A stretch of DNA of 31,416 nt from Calvatia gigantea (lineage: Eukaryota > Basidiomycota > Agaricomycetes > Agaricales > Lycoperdaceae). The notes beneath the pieces were generated by a model. The model was given only the letters and a program-made list of their open reading frames with translations, did no database searches and was not told where the DNA came from. This document shows, piece by piece, positions 19,537 through 29,985 of this stretch (position 1 is its first letter; each line of letters starts with the position of its first letter). The stretch is taken from NCBI GenBank assembly GCA_025093985.1, contig JACAAK010000037.1:1-31416 (forward strand), read 5' to 3'. The position numbers and the translations under genes were made by a program.

Positions 19537-21359
19537 ATGGCACCAACCCAGAAAAACTACAAGAAGGGAAAGAAAGCGGCTATTGTAGCCTCATCCCCCT
19601 CTCCTTCCCTCTCTTCCATCTCCTCCTTTTCTACAAAAAACAATTCCCCAGTCAGAAAAGCCCATTCTCTCCCCTCCTCCCCTCATATTTCTATATCCTA
19701 CCCTCCCACCGTCACACCTGTGGGCCACGAAACCCCAATTCTCCCCACCGTCCAAGTTAACGAACTGCTCGAAAAGCCTATTATCACCCTCCCGAATGCC
19801 GTCTTCACCAAAGACGAGCTCCAACAATTCGCGGACCAGAACAAACAATTCTGGGTCGACGTCTTCATCGGTCCAGATTGCGTCTACATTCCCCCCTCCA
19901 CCGAATCATCTCCCAGTGCCCCCTGGGATAAACTCACCTACCCAACAAGAATGGGAAGCAGCTCCGCTGTATCCCAACTTCATCCCCAGCAGCCAAACGT
20001 ATCAAATCCACCCAACAACCCCGAGCCAAGAGACCCACCAGTCTCTTTCTCCAGCGTCGTCGCCGGAACCACTCCCCATACCGCCACCTACAACACGAAA
20101 TCAACCCCACAGCGACTCCTCTGGTCGCCAAAACCAAAGTACTGTACGTCTACCCAATCCGGGCCAACAACCCCACCCCAACACTCCCCTCGGAACGAGC
20201 TGGGATCCCGAAATCTGTTAGGGCAGAACTTCCTGTCCTCGACCAACGACACATTCCCCCCTCCACCGCCAGCCCCTCTCCAAAGTCCCCCACAGCTACC
20301 ACTGTCAATCCGAAACCCCCCAGGTCAGCCTGGGACGAACTACACCCCACTGAACACTCGGCCGCGGGTTACATCGCAGCCAACCCATCCAATCGAGACC
20401 CTGACAGACGAAGCAGCTTCTCCCCCGACCCCCCCTCTACAAACGATAGACCTTCGCCCATGGAGTTATGGGCTAGAACTGATTTCTCATCTGAGGGATC
20501 CCTCCGCACAATGGTCCTCAAGGGAGGCCATTGAACTCGCTTCTGCACCGAATATCTACATAATGCCAATCAGCGAAATCACTGGCGCTTTATCTGCGAC
20601 GCCATTTCACAGCTCGAACATCTTTCTCGGGATTATGAGTACGCTACCGATCGAGCGGCCCTATTTATCCAGGCATTACGAAGCCTTGGATTACCTCAGG
20701 CTTACGCCCGCTACCTCAACGAGCATAGCATTAAGCCTATCCCACCCAACCAGCGAACTGGCCCTACTAAGGTCAGACCACACCAACGAGCCGATTCCCC
20801 CACGAGAAACTCCTCCCCCGAACCGCATGTACCTTCCTCCTCCACATCTCTCCCATCCAGATGGACACATCCCACCCGAACGATTCGAAACGGCCATACA
20901 CAACTTAATGGGCCAACTGGACCAACTTCTGAGCCTCAGAAGTCTATTCGAAAACCCCTCGGCCCTAACTCAGGACGAGGAAGAACCCCAACCCAACCCC
21001 GAGCTATGAACAACCCAAACTTCGACCCGAAGGCCTTTTGTGAAAAATGTGCCAAACTTCACCTCCCTGCCATAGGTCACTGGGCCAGTGATTGTGCCCA
21101 TACCACTTGTCCCATCTGTCGAAAAACCCGCCCTGGCCATTACTGCTGGACCTGCCCCCAATACTTCTGCCGACTCTGCGAAACTCTCAACCCGAAACAC
21201 AAACCAGAAGATTGCCCGAAATACGTTGACCACGTCCAAGCTGTTGAGAAGATGAAACAACGATTCCAAGAACAAGTGTTGGAAAACCCCCGCGATGCCT
21301 TCGACGACGAATATTACGACGACGGCGTATCTTTGGACTACTCAGTCCTATCTGTGTAA
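19537..21359 (+). pseudogene. Gyp-B third ORF: Pro-rich protein with Cys/His-rich tail, unknown function
   Basis: It starts with ATG 61 nt after pol (MAPTQKNYKKGKKAAIVAS) and opens in frame 1. The coding text moves to the -1 frame between about 19930 and 19975, so one base appears lost. It then runs to TAA at 21357 with a TGA at 20532 (CGA expected). Restored, it would be about 600 codons. The middle is Pro/Ser-rich; a helical part (HLSRDYEYATDRAALFIQAL, about 20620) follows. The last 115 codons hold three Cys/His clusters (CEKCAKLHLPAIGHW...C, CPICRKTRPGHYCWTC, CRLCETLNPKHKPEDC, 21039-21220) likely to bind zinc. No signal peptide or membrane span. It is not recognised and is not envelope-like; an RNA- or DNA-binding accessory role is a guess. 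Confidence 0.75.
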
Positions 21360-21379
21360 ATTTCGGAGTAATTTACCTA

Positions 21380-21391
21380 GAGACGGGCTAA
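21380..21391 (+). other. Probable polypurine tract of Gyp-B
   Basis: A purine-rich stretch (gagacgggctaa) sits directly before the 3' LTR. It is weak and is assigned by position. Confidence 0.4.
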
Positions 21392-22016
21392 TGTTACGAA
21401 CTTACCACACCCCCGGACTCTCCGCATTAACGTATTAACCTTCCGTATGGACTTTCCATTCCTCTTCCTGTATACCCCAGTCCGTTCTTTATTTATTTAT
21501 CACATGTACTTCTACCTTCGCTTCTTATGACTCATTCTGAGTCATGTTCCTGTTTCACCTTCATCTTTTCCACCATTGTACTTCTCTTTACCTGACTCCG
21601 TCTTCTTATGACTTGTACTCGTTCTTCTATTCATTTCACCTATCCCTATGATTCCTTAGATTACCAATTAACCCGTAGTAGTTCTCATTGACTCATATCT
21701 ACTTACTACGTAATCTCTCATCTCTTATTCGTAGCTAGTATATAAACCTTAAGTAGTACTTTGTATTACTTTAGGTTATTCTAGTAACAAGCTTCCTTAT
21801 CTTCGCTCGTCTGCTACAAGGCTAACAACCTTGGGGACTGCAGTGACATTTAACTCGGACTTCTCAGGCAAGCGCGAGCTTCTACTCAAGGGAGCGATCC
21901 GAAGCCTGCACAGAAGTCATTGAGACTTGTTGAATACTCCTGGGCTATAGCGTTGAACCTCTCCCTGAGTGGAGACGATCCGGGCCTGGTTGCGAAGTAA
22001 GGTAACGCACGTAACA
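21392..22016 (+). repeat. 3' LTR of Gyp-B
   Basis: 625 bp, 99.4 % identical to the 5' LTR. It ends GTAACA and is followed by the second cctga. Confidence 0.97.
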
Positions 22017-22021
22017 CCTGA
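22017..22021. repeat. Target-site duplication of Gyp-B, right copy (cctga)
   Basis: See 12181-12185; the solo LTR resumes directly after it. Confidence 0.95.
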
Positions 22022-22197
22022 TCAGACGTTTCATGTAGTTACCCCATCCATTCAACTGGATGGTCCCCCATATTTAAGTGTACTTACATCCACTGTATTC
22101 TGTACACTTAACCATCTCTTGTTCTCCTCCCCTTACTTGCCCTCAAGTCTTAGCCCAAAGTTGCAACCTGAGGTAAACTCAGACTAAGGTTGTAACA
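22022..22197 (+). repeat. Solo LTR of the A family, right part
   Basis: 176 bp completing the LTR begun at 12054. It contains tatttaag (22071-22078) and, 33 nt on, acacttaacca (22104-22114), the best-preserved promoter and R start of this family. It ends GTAACA at 22197 and is followed by atctg (22198-22202). Confidence 0.92.
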
Positions 22198-22202
22198 ATC
22201 TG
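22198..22202. repeat. Target-site duplication of the solo LTR, right copy (atctg)
   Basis: Second copy; see 12049-12053. Confidence 0.9.
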
Positions 22203-22685
22203 TTGGATATCCAGTTTACAGTAATCACTGATCACCACACACTCAAATGTTTTGAATCACAAAAACACTTGTCCCATCGCCAAGCACAGTGGATGGAAAT
22301 GTTACAACAATACACCTTTGACATTGTCTATGTCAAAGGCGAGAATAATACTATTGCTGACTCCTTGTCCTACACCGAATTTTCAGAGTCTGTACAAAAG
22401 GAAGTTGATACATAGTGCATAACACTGTTCGATTGGCTTGACAAACTTGAGGCCCCAGATGAGCTTGAGGTCCCAGTATGCAGCTTTTTACTGTCAGATA
22501 CATCACCTTTTGCCTGTGTCAAAATGCTCTCCAACCTGCATGTACCACCACAACTGGAGATGGTCACACCCATACTGGAAATCTCTGCAGATGATGAGCT
22601 TAGGATCTCCATTGTTAACAGGTACACCACAGACCCTTGGTGCCAGAAAGCCTTGACTGTGAAAATGGACAGTCTGGTTAAAGAA
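22203..22685 (+). pseudogene. Gyp-C pol piece 2: RNase H end and RNase H-integrase linker
   Basis: The frame continues from 12053: LDIQFTVITDHHTLK, then LSHRQAQWMEMLQQYTF and VYVKGENNTIADSLS, the conserved end of Ty3/gypsy RNase H. A TAG at 22413 interrupts it (CAG expected). Beyond it the reading stays open through a linker to MDSLVKE, where the copia-type element inserted. It picks up again at 29455 as EGDLLYYKGCLVIPH. Confidence 0.87.
22681..22685. repeat. Target-site duplication of the copia-type element, left copy (aagaa)
   Basis: aagaa before the 5' LTR and again at 29455-29459 after the 3' LTR. The Gyp-C codons join without a frame change when one copy is removed. Confidence 0.95.
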
Positions 22686-23228
22686 TGTTGAATCTCGCTC
22701 CATACTACTATGTTGGTTCAGTCTATTTATAGCTGAAATGGGGTTTGAGTATTTCACCTTCAGAGGGTCGATAATAATGGACCATCACGGACTACGTACA
22801 CAGTAGTTATACTGCCCTTCTGGTAATCAGTTATACACTCTGCATGGAACCTTCTAGTACATGCGTTGTACACAGTATGCTCCAATTATGCTACTGGTAG
22901 TTAGACCTCACCCATATAAGGGTTTAGAGTGCACAGACCAGGGATATTAGTATATATACCCTTATGTAGCATTGTAGTATGTACACCTTTTAGGTAGGCC
23001 TTTGGGCTAAGACAATATGTCTTCTCTCCTCTATGCTAGCTTCTCTAAGCATTGCTTCCCCTCTCCTCAAGACTCTCTGAGTATGCTGGTATAAGCAGGA
23101 CTATGTCCACTACCATGCATCTCTCCTACTGGACCGTCTCCCAGATGAATACGACTACCCTCCACCGCTGACACCTACATGCTTAGGTAGTGTGAATTAT
23201 ATTGGGATGTCTACTCATTCTCTCAACA
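22686..23228 (+). repeat. 5' LTR of the copia-type element
   Basis: 543 bp. It contains a TATA-like tatatatac near 22951. Its partner is 28907-29454, which has five extra bases (a ctgta repeat). Most differences are CpG decay pairs, including several TG/CA sites. Confidence 0.95.
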
Positions 23229-23240
23229 GGTTATGGGCCC
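23229..23240 (+). other. Primer binding site for half initiator-Met tRNA
   Basis: ggttatgggccc follows the LTR with no gap. Its complement gggcccataacc is the anticodon stem-loop of eukaryotic initiator tRNA-Met, anticodon CAT included. Drosophila copia and yeast Ty5 prime from a tRNA-Met cut in that loop, so this marks a Ty1/copia-type element. Confidence 0.8.
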
Positions 23241-26200
23241 CGACCACCGCTCACTCAAACCGTGTTAGCAATGCTGGTAGAGTTTGAGGAGGCTACAGTC
23301 GCTTTCAACCTGGGAGACAGTGGTGCCTTTGGTCCACTTGATACCCTGTCTAACCTATGTTGTGAACACATGCACTACGCACAGCAGTCCTACATGATGC
23401 TGACATGTTGTTACCCGTTCTTGGTTTTTGATCTGGCAAACTGTCATCTTCAGTCTGGTTCAACCGCTTTAGGTCCGCTCCCCATTCTGGGTTGCAGCAG
23501 AACTGTTCTGCTCTGGTTGCTCCACCTCTGTTCTGGTATTCTCTCTCTGATCGACGACGATTGCTTTGGGCTTTCTGGGATTCTCTTCAGATCCACCTCA
23601 GTAATTTACTATATGATGTATCATCTATGCTGAGCATCACACTCCACTTTGCTGGTTAATTAGCTGGTCTTTGTGACTGCAATAAATACCGCAGTGTCAG
23701 GAAAATTATAAGCCTTGTGTTCTTGTGTTTCAAGTTGATTGGGCAAGTCCCGCCTTGAGTCAGAATAACACACCACGAGCATATGCCTGAGCTATTTGAC
23801 TCACTTAAGCTGGCAGTTATAAGCTGCTAAGGCCCACTTAATCACATAAAGCTGGGATATAGAAAATATCTTTGAGAAGTCTGCCATTCATTCCTTTACT
23901 TCAGGCTTCAATGCTTTACCCCTTTCATGTCTATTCGACTACCGCTTTATTCTTTCTACGGATAGCTCATGTGCTTTAAGTGCTTTATGCCATGCTAAGG
24001 CAGTGGGCTGCCACATTTGCAGCGCTTATGCTGGTATGGTAGACAGCAGCCACAAGGCTTGCAGCACCAATAAAACCATGGCATTATGCCAATAGCAGCA
24101 GCACTTGCAGCATTCACAAAAATATCCAAAGAAGACAGCAAGGAGAAGAATGCTTACTACATCCTTGCAGCTGGGAAATAAGGGGAGAAGGATAATGAGC
24201 TGGTAATACCGCTATTATGTTGTTTCAGGAAATACTTCAGAATATAGTTTAAATATGCCGCTGGCTCGAGTGACTGCCGCCATATACTATTTCTCTTATA
24301 GAGGAGCTGCATTGCTATATATCGCGCTCTGCTTCCAGCATCAACATGACTTCACTTGTGTTAAGCGCATGTTCACGCGCCCAAGTTTGAAGACCTGTTT
24401 TAAGTCAGAGCATAGACGAGCACAATAAAATGCTTTGTCTGCCAACTACAGGAATACAATGATTGCTTTAAGGAAGTTTGACTTTATGGAAGTCACCATC
24501 CATGATTAAGACTTGAGTGCACCATTTAGCAACTATAATCAAGAAAGAGGATGTGTATAGCACCATACGATGCAACATGCTGATGAATTCCTTAAGAAAT
24601 CCTTTAGACTGCTCTTTATGGAGCTTGGCACCAGAGGAGTTCTTGTGTCGCCATCTTCAGATGTCGCTGACCTTGATACCAATAGAAGGATATACAGTAG
24701 TACTTTTGACTTCATACTCCTTGATAAATGCTGTGAATAATGGTGTGCCACATGAGATGTAAGCACTGGCTATAAATCCTTTTCTATGCAACAAGTGAGA
24801 AATCCTTATGGATTATATGAAGATGATAGTGGGAGCATGTCGCTCTATTCACTTGAGAAGAATATCCCTTATAGAATCTCATGAATCGCATCATTACAAA
24901 GAAAGGAAATTATGACACATCTAGGAATTAGTAGAATAGCTCCCAATGTATAACAGTTGAGCTTCAGTACTATGTCACCAGATTTGATTCTTAGACCTTG
25001 CTGCTTTACATTAGGCTTGAGGCAAGAAACTGGAATCCTTCAGGAATGACAAGTATCTGAACTGCTTCCACATTCCAGCATTAGTCTATGACATTAGGGA
25101 TAAAGATTTGTAGTGCCACATTAGTGTGCGGCCGATCTATATCGAGAAATCTTACAACATATGTCCTCAAGCGAAATGCTTTTAAGGCAATCATTGAAAG
25201 TCACCGCCTTTGCAATAAGTCATGCAGAGCTGTATTAGTTCACCCAATCTCATCGTTGTACATGAACTTGCATTATTAGCAAGGAGATGAATGGTTGTTG
25301 AACATTACACCTACTAGACTATATCATTTGACATTATCAAACAGAACTTCCCATGATTATGTCTTCTCCACTCGTCTTTTACAACTTGCCAAGATATTGC
25401 ATTATTTCATTGCCACTCTGGATTATTTCACAAGGGAAATTGCATCAGTACCTTTATCCAGAATCTTTTATATGAATATCCTTGTCCTTGAGCATAATAC
25501 TTGGATTTGATGGAATTGCTAGTCATCTATTATGACACTACTCTACGACTTCTCATCTCATGATGATAGTTGTCCTCCTTCGAAAGAAGTTATGAGGCTC
25601 TAAGATTCATTAGAGAAACCTCTACAGTATAGCTGACAATGGCCAACGTCGCAACTGATTATGGAGGAGAGTTTGTCTAAACGAGAGCAATAGCAAACAT
25701 TCATGGCATGAATAACCCACTTAAACCTCCTACTCCCAATGCTTTCGCAATAGTTGATGTAGAGAGACTGATCCACACTACACTTTGAGAGCCTAAAAGC
25801 TTTATGGCAATGGGAGGTCTTACCCATCTCAGTGATAGTTTGAGCATTGACTAGAGCGTAACATGCCAGTCCAAGTGTTTATAGTGGAAGACACTTACTG
25901 TAATTGTGTAAATCAAGGGATAAACCATTAATTTGGTTCTGTACTGTGGGTTTGGCATCGCAGCACATCAGTTAACATGATGACTGCCCAAACATGATTG
26001 CTTATTTGAGATGTAACATACCTTGATCGTTTGATCAACAAGAACTTTCAAGTTCAAGTAGCACACAGAAAGGCTTAATGTTCTATGAACAATCCACATT
26101 TGGATGCCTTACTCAATGAGGGAATATACCCTTAAACATCATGATTCAGTAACTGGATAGCAGTAACCAGTTCACTTGCAAAGAAGAGAGCAAAACCTGC

Positions 26201-27489
26201 ACAAAGCAAGAGATAGCAACTCCTTTATCTGCCATCTTTAGATGTTGTGGGATATATTCCATTAAATTCCACAATCACCTCCTGATTCCTTTCCATTTCC
26301 ATTCAAGAAATCTCCGCCCACCATATCCTATGTCTTATGCCGATATAATCACCAATTTAATGCATAATATGTGCATCCTTTACAGGATATCTACCATTTT
26401 TTGACACACCACACTTCTGTGTCGCCACTAAAGTGGAATGACCATTGTGGAGGAATTGAATAAGATGCTGGTTGATATGCATTGCACAATTGAACCTGAC
26501 TAGGAAAGACTGCACTGTTCATTACACGGGTCACCTACAGGTAGACTATAATGGATTAGGCGTTCAATTTCAAAAAAGAACTCGTTTGGACTCACCAACT
26601 AGAGTTGGACAAGCATAAGACTTGTTATGCATTCATGCTAGCATCTACCAGAAAAGCGCAACAGCTCAGATATATCATCCTAAAAATATGTGATGGTTAT
26701 ACCTCCATATGAGCTATCGCCTCGCATAACTTAACAAACTTGCAAGAAAATTCTTTTATTTCTGGAATTGCATCGATAATGATCTGCCATTAACAATGCA
26801 TGTTGACATTTAAATCAAAATACTCATTGTTGAGGAAGGAGTACAGTAAAACTAGTTCTTAATTGCTGGTGAATAACTGCATACAATTAAAGCTTTCAAT
26901 GGCTACACTTCGCCGGTCTGTCTTAATTGATGTGTGCCATGGTGGTTTGTAATATGATAAACACTCTTTAAGCCCTAAAAAGTGATATGATTGAGTAACA
27001 TGTATTAGGAAACTTAACATGCTGAAAAGCATGGAGGAGAACAACGGATACAGTATTCTTACTCCAAATCCGATAACCATCTTATCCCTACACTTCACAG
27101 CAAAGGAAATTCATTAAAGTTGAAGGTATTGCTTTTGTGATTTAATTCTCCAGTTATCTGCATATGTGAGAAATGCTTAGCATTGATGACAAAACTGCCT
27201 TTGCAGACTGGATGAGAAGATACACTGGAATAATCTGATGGGCTTCAGCTTACCAGATAAGAAGAAAGGTTGAATAACACTAGATGAGCACTATACGTGT
27301 TACATGGAAGGAATCTTCAATCCTTGATTGAGCTGGATTTAATCCACCTTCATGCAATTACGCTGGATTTTATCCACATTTTCCAAAACCACTTCGTCGA
27401 CCTCGCTTTGGCAATAAAGTCTAACGGCCTTGCAACTAGCTGGCTTGAGCGATTGCTGCAACATGATACCGATTCCTACATCATCATGA
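23241..27489. other. Non-coding interior of the copia-type element, first 4.2 kb
   Basis: All six frames are broken by many stops. The longest open stretch (23202-23633) begins inside the LTR and looks like no retroelement protein. No tRNA-like or rRNA-like sequence was recognised. Short perfect dyads are common, and two can fold as three-way junctions (25103-25153 and 26070-26110). Simple hairpins alone are about as frequent as chance would give. Confidence 0.6.
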
Positions 27490-28195
27490 GCCCTCCTCTT
27501 TGGAGTCAATGGAAAAAATATAAAGGATATGATATTCCTTTCTGCCTTCATATGAAGATGCTTGGATAAAAATATTAGGTTTAGAAATATTCCTTTCCGC
27601 CACAGTCACTGGAAAAATATATTCATAGGACTTTCAATTGTTCCTATCGCCTCTCACGAGTTGCTGATAAAACAAATGGGGAGTTATCCCCGCCAATGTC
27701 TCAAAACGAGCATCTTAGGCAAAAATAACATTAGGAAATTATTCCTTCCTCCTCTAATGAGTTGTAGGAGAAAATATTATAAGGTTTATACTTTTACCTT
27801 TCCACCTCTTACGAGTTGTTGGATAAAACAAATCAGGAACATATTCCTTCATACTCGTTTAAGAGTCAACTGTAAAAATATGGCAGGAACTTATTCCTTT
27901 CACAAGATAAAAATAAGATAGGGTCTAACAATCCTTTCTCTCTTTCAACAAGATTGAGGAAAAACTTCATAGGTTTTGAATGTAACCTTCCACCTCTTCG
28001 TGAGTCTATGGTAAAACATCTACATGGAATTTATCCATCCACCTCAAATTGAGAGTCTGGAAAAATATACAGGGTCAATTTCAAGATCCTTCCATCTCTC
28101 CAGAGTTGTATGGAAAAACAAATAAGGGACTTAATTGTTCCTCCCTCCTTTTTGGAGTTGACAGGAAAGAACAAAAAGTGTGTATGCATTCCTTG
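27490..28195 (+). repeat. Degenerate tandem array, about 14 units of about 50 bp, two hairpins each
   Basis: Each unit reads roughly CCTC-N4-GAG, then ttgttggataaaacaaat or similar, then AGGA-N4 to N10-TCCT, then ttcc. Both halves are dyads. The second stem changes in step on its two sides: GGGGA/TCCCC (27678-27691), AAGGT/ACCTT (27781-27800), AGGTT/AACCT (27971-27988), ATGGA/TCCAT (28024-28038), AGGGTC/GATCCT (28071-28090). The first stem varies too: CTCC/GGAG, CTTCAT/ATGAAG, CTCT/AGAG. One unit (about 27900-27936) has lost the first hairpin. It may extend further upstream, since CAATC/GATTG and GGATT/AATCC dyads occur near 27318-27345. Confidence 0.75.
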
Positions 28196-28895
28196 GGACT
28201 GTATCCTTAATCTGCATTGGCCGAAATGCCTTTTGCATGGAGGAAAATTGCATGAGACCACTTCCATTTGCGAATCCATTAATTTGGAATTTGTTCGAGT
28301 CAAATCAGAACAAGGCTTGTAGCATCATTGCTCTGCCAGCTCATAGGACTGCCGCGGCTGATTGATCTACATAACTGCAAAGTGACGGCCTTGGTTATGC
28401 TGGCTTAGTACTGCCACTTTCTTGATCTCACAATAATCGCACACTGGATTAGTGACCAGTGATTTATCACTTAGGATTTCGCATTAACAAAATGGTTTTT
28501 GTATTTCACACCTATGCAGAAAAACAGACTTGTTGAACGCTTCGAAAGAATTGCTGTTTACAATTTCTGGAGGAGCTTTTTAAGCTTTCCTACTCCTACT
28601 CTTAGATGAAAGTCACAGCGAGTTAGTCACAGGAGTTCAGTTGAGTTAAAGGACATTTGATAGCTCAAAGCAATTGTTGTTGTGTCCTTTATGGCCATCA
28701 TAGCAAATGCTAGCATCAATTCCTCTCTGCTACAGGAATTCTTTTCCAACTTTCAAAAGCTGGTTAATTCCACATGATCATTGATGACTCTGACATTTGA
28801 TGTTCGGCTCTGCCGCTCTTTTGTTGAAGATTCCAATGTCTAAGTCTGGTTTCAATACCACTAGATTATTAAAGTGTTAATCTTCCCCCCTTCAA
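28196..28895. other. Non-coding interior of the copia-type element, last 0.7 kb
   Basis: No supported reading frame. Open stretches of 60-90 codons on either strand have no recognisable content. Confidence 0.55.
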
Positions 28896-28906
28896 GTGAG
28901 GAGGAG
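28896..28906 (+). other. Polypurine tract of the copia-type element
   Basis: gtgaggaggag, almost all purine, directly abuts the 3' LTR, where plus-strand synthesis is primed. Confidence 0.75.
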
Positions 28907-29454
28907 TGTTGAATCTTGCTCTGTACCACTACGTTGGTTCAGTCTATTTATAGCTGAAATGGGGTTTGAGTATTTCACCTTCAGAGGGTCGATAATAATG
29001 GACCATCATGAACTATGTATGCAGTAGTTGTACCACCCTTCTGGTAGTCGGTTATACACTCTGCATGGAACCTTCTAGTACATGCATTGTATACAGTATG
29101 CTCCAATTATGCTACTGGTAGTTAGACCTCACCTGTATAAGGGTTTAGAGTGCACAGACCAGGGATATTAGTATATATACCCTTATGTACTGTAGCATTG
29201 TAGTATGTATGCCTTTTAGGTAGGCCTTCAGGCTAAGACAATATGTCTTCTCTCCTCTATGCTAGCTTCTCTAAGCATTGCTTCCCCTCTCCTCAAGACT
29301 TTCTGAGTATGCTGGTATAAGCAGGACTATGTCCACTACTATGCATCTCTCCTACTGGACCATCTCCCGGATGAATACAACTACCCTCCACCGCTGACAC
29401 CTACACACTTAGATAGTGTGAATTATATTGGGATGTCTACTTGTTCTCTCAACA
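28907..29454 (+). repeat. 3' LTR of the copia-type element
   Basis: 548 bp, starting TGTTGAATC and ending CTCAACA, followed by the second aagaa (29455-29459). Confidence 0.95.
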
Positions 29455-29459
29455 AAGAA
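29455..29459. repeat. Target-site duplication of the copia-type element, right copy (aagaa)
   Basis: Second copy; see 22681-22685. Confidence 0.95.
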
Positions 29460-29635
29460 GGTGATCTCCTATATTATAAGGGATGCCTGGTCATTCCACA
29501 CACAGGAAATCTGCGAGAATCCTTGGTTGGGGTTGCACACAATGTGCTCAGCCATTTTGGTTTTGACAAGATGTATAATGTAATGCAAGAGGCCTTTTAT
29601 TGGCCAGGTATGTGCTCCTTTTTGGAAAACTCCTA
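29460..29635 (+). pseudogene. Gyp-C pol piece 3: integrase zinc-binding domain, first half
   Basis: The frame carried over from 22685 gives GDLLYYKGCLVIPHTGNL, VAHNVLSHFGFDKMYNVM and FYWPGMCSFLENS. This holds the two His of the integrase HHCC zinc domain. The Tc1-like transposon inserted at the TA inside the following Tyr codon. The two Cys come after it, at 31250-31265. Confidence 0.88.
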
Positions 29636-29847
29636 CAGTAAGGGACAAAACCGTTCCAATGTTTTGAACTTTTCAGAAGATCAGCTCATAACTCAAGGAC
29701 TACTGTGGCTGTGCACTTCCTAATTTAATTGTAGATAGTCCAGTATCTTATCTAATCATATGCAAAGTATGATTATGTAATCCTTTGTTTTGGGGGAGTT
29801 ATTAATTAATTAATATTTTAAGTACATTGGAACAGTTTTGTCCCTCT
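29636..29847 (+). repeat. Left terminal inverted repeat of the Tc1-like element
   Basis: Starts cagtaagggac, long for this family. The outer motif (29641-29661, agggacaaaaccgttccaat...) recurs in reverse at the inner edge (29825-29845) with 20 of 21 bases matching, so each end carries two facing copies. These are likely transposase binding sites. Confidence 0.93.
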
Positions 29848-29985
29848 CAAATTCTGAGCACATGACTTCATTTATTGCAATCAAATAAATACAAATAAAA
29901 TCATGTGACCATGTAGGGTGATGTATAAATGGATGTGCTTATTCTCAGGTGCAAATTAACTCCCCCACTATACCTTTACAACTAT

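Larger units (their letters stand above)
12186..22016 (+). mobile_element. Ty3/gypsy chromovirus Gyp-B, full length, inactivated, with mitochondrial insert
   Basis: 9.8 kb, with 625-bp LTRs that differ at only four bases, so it is the youngest LTR element here. The order is LTR, self-primer site, gag, -1 frameshift heptamer, pol ending in a chromodomain, third ORF, LTR. It is larger than usual because of the third ORF (1.8 kb) and about 0.68 kb of antisense mitochondrial small-subunit rRNA between the gag end and the protease. Pol has further stops and a frameshift. Confidence 0.96.
22686..29454 (+). mobile_element. Ty1/copia-type LTR element without recognisable proteins (LARD-like)
   Basis: 6.8 kb: LTRs of 543 and 548 bp (TGTTG ... 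CAACA), 5-bp duplication aagaa, a primer site for half initiator-Met tRNA directly after the 5' LTR, and a purine tract before the 3' LTR. The 5.7-kb interior has no open frame longer than about 140 codons and none of the gag, protease, integrase or RT motifs I looked for. This resembles the large non-autonomous retrotransposon derivatives (LARDs) described in cereals, which are mobilised by other elements. It might also be an autonomous element decayed beyond recognition, but LTRs at about 94 % identity argue against such erasure. Confidence 0.8.

Noticed and set aside
19796..20221. 141-codon open frame overlapping the third ORF of Gyp-B as a separate gene
   Set aside because: It is a Pro/Ser/Thr-rich shadow in the third frame; the neighbouring frames carry the recognisable continuous protein.
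23202..23633. 143-codon open frame at the start of the copia-type interior as a gag gene
   Set aside because: It begins inside the LTR, shows no capsid or zinc motif, and has a composition unlike Gag; probably chance.
23241..27489. Overall hairpin richness of the copia-type interior as evidence of structure
   Set aside because: Perfect 6-bp stems with loops up to 12 are expected about three per kb by chance. What I found by eye is not clearly above that, so only the tandem array and two nested junctions are kept.
27490..28195. CRISPR array
   Set aside because: Units are degenerate throughout, with no identical repeats separated by unique spacers, and the setting is a eukaryotic retroelement.
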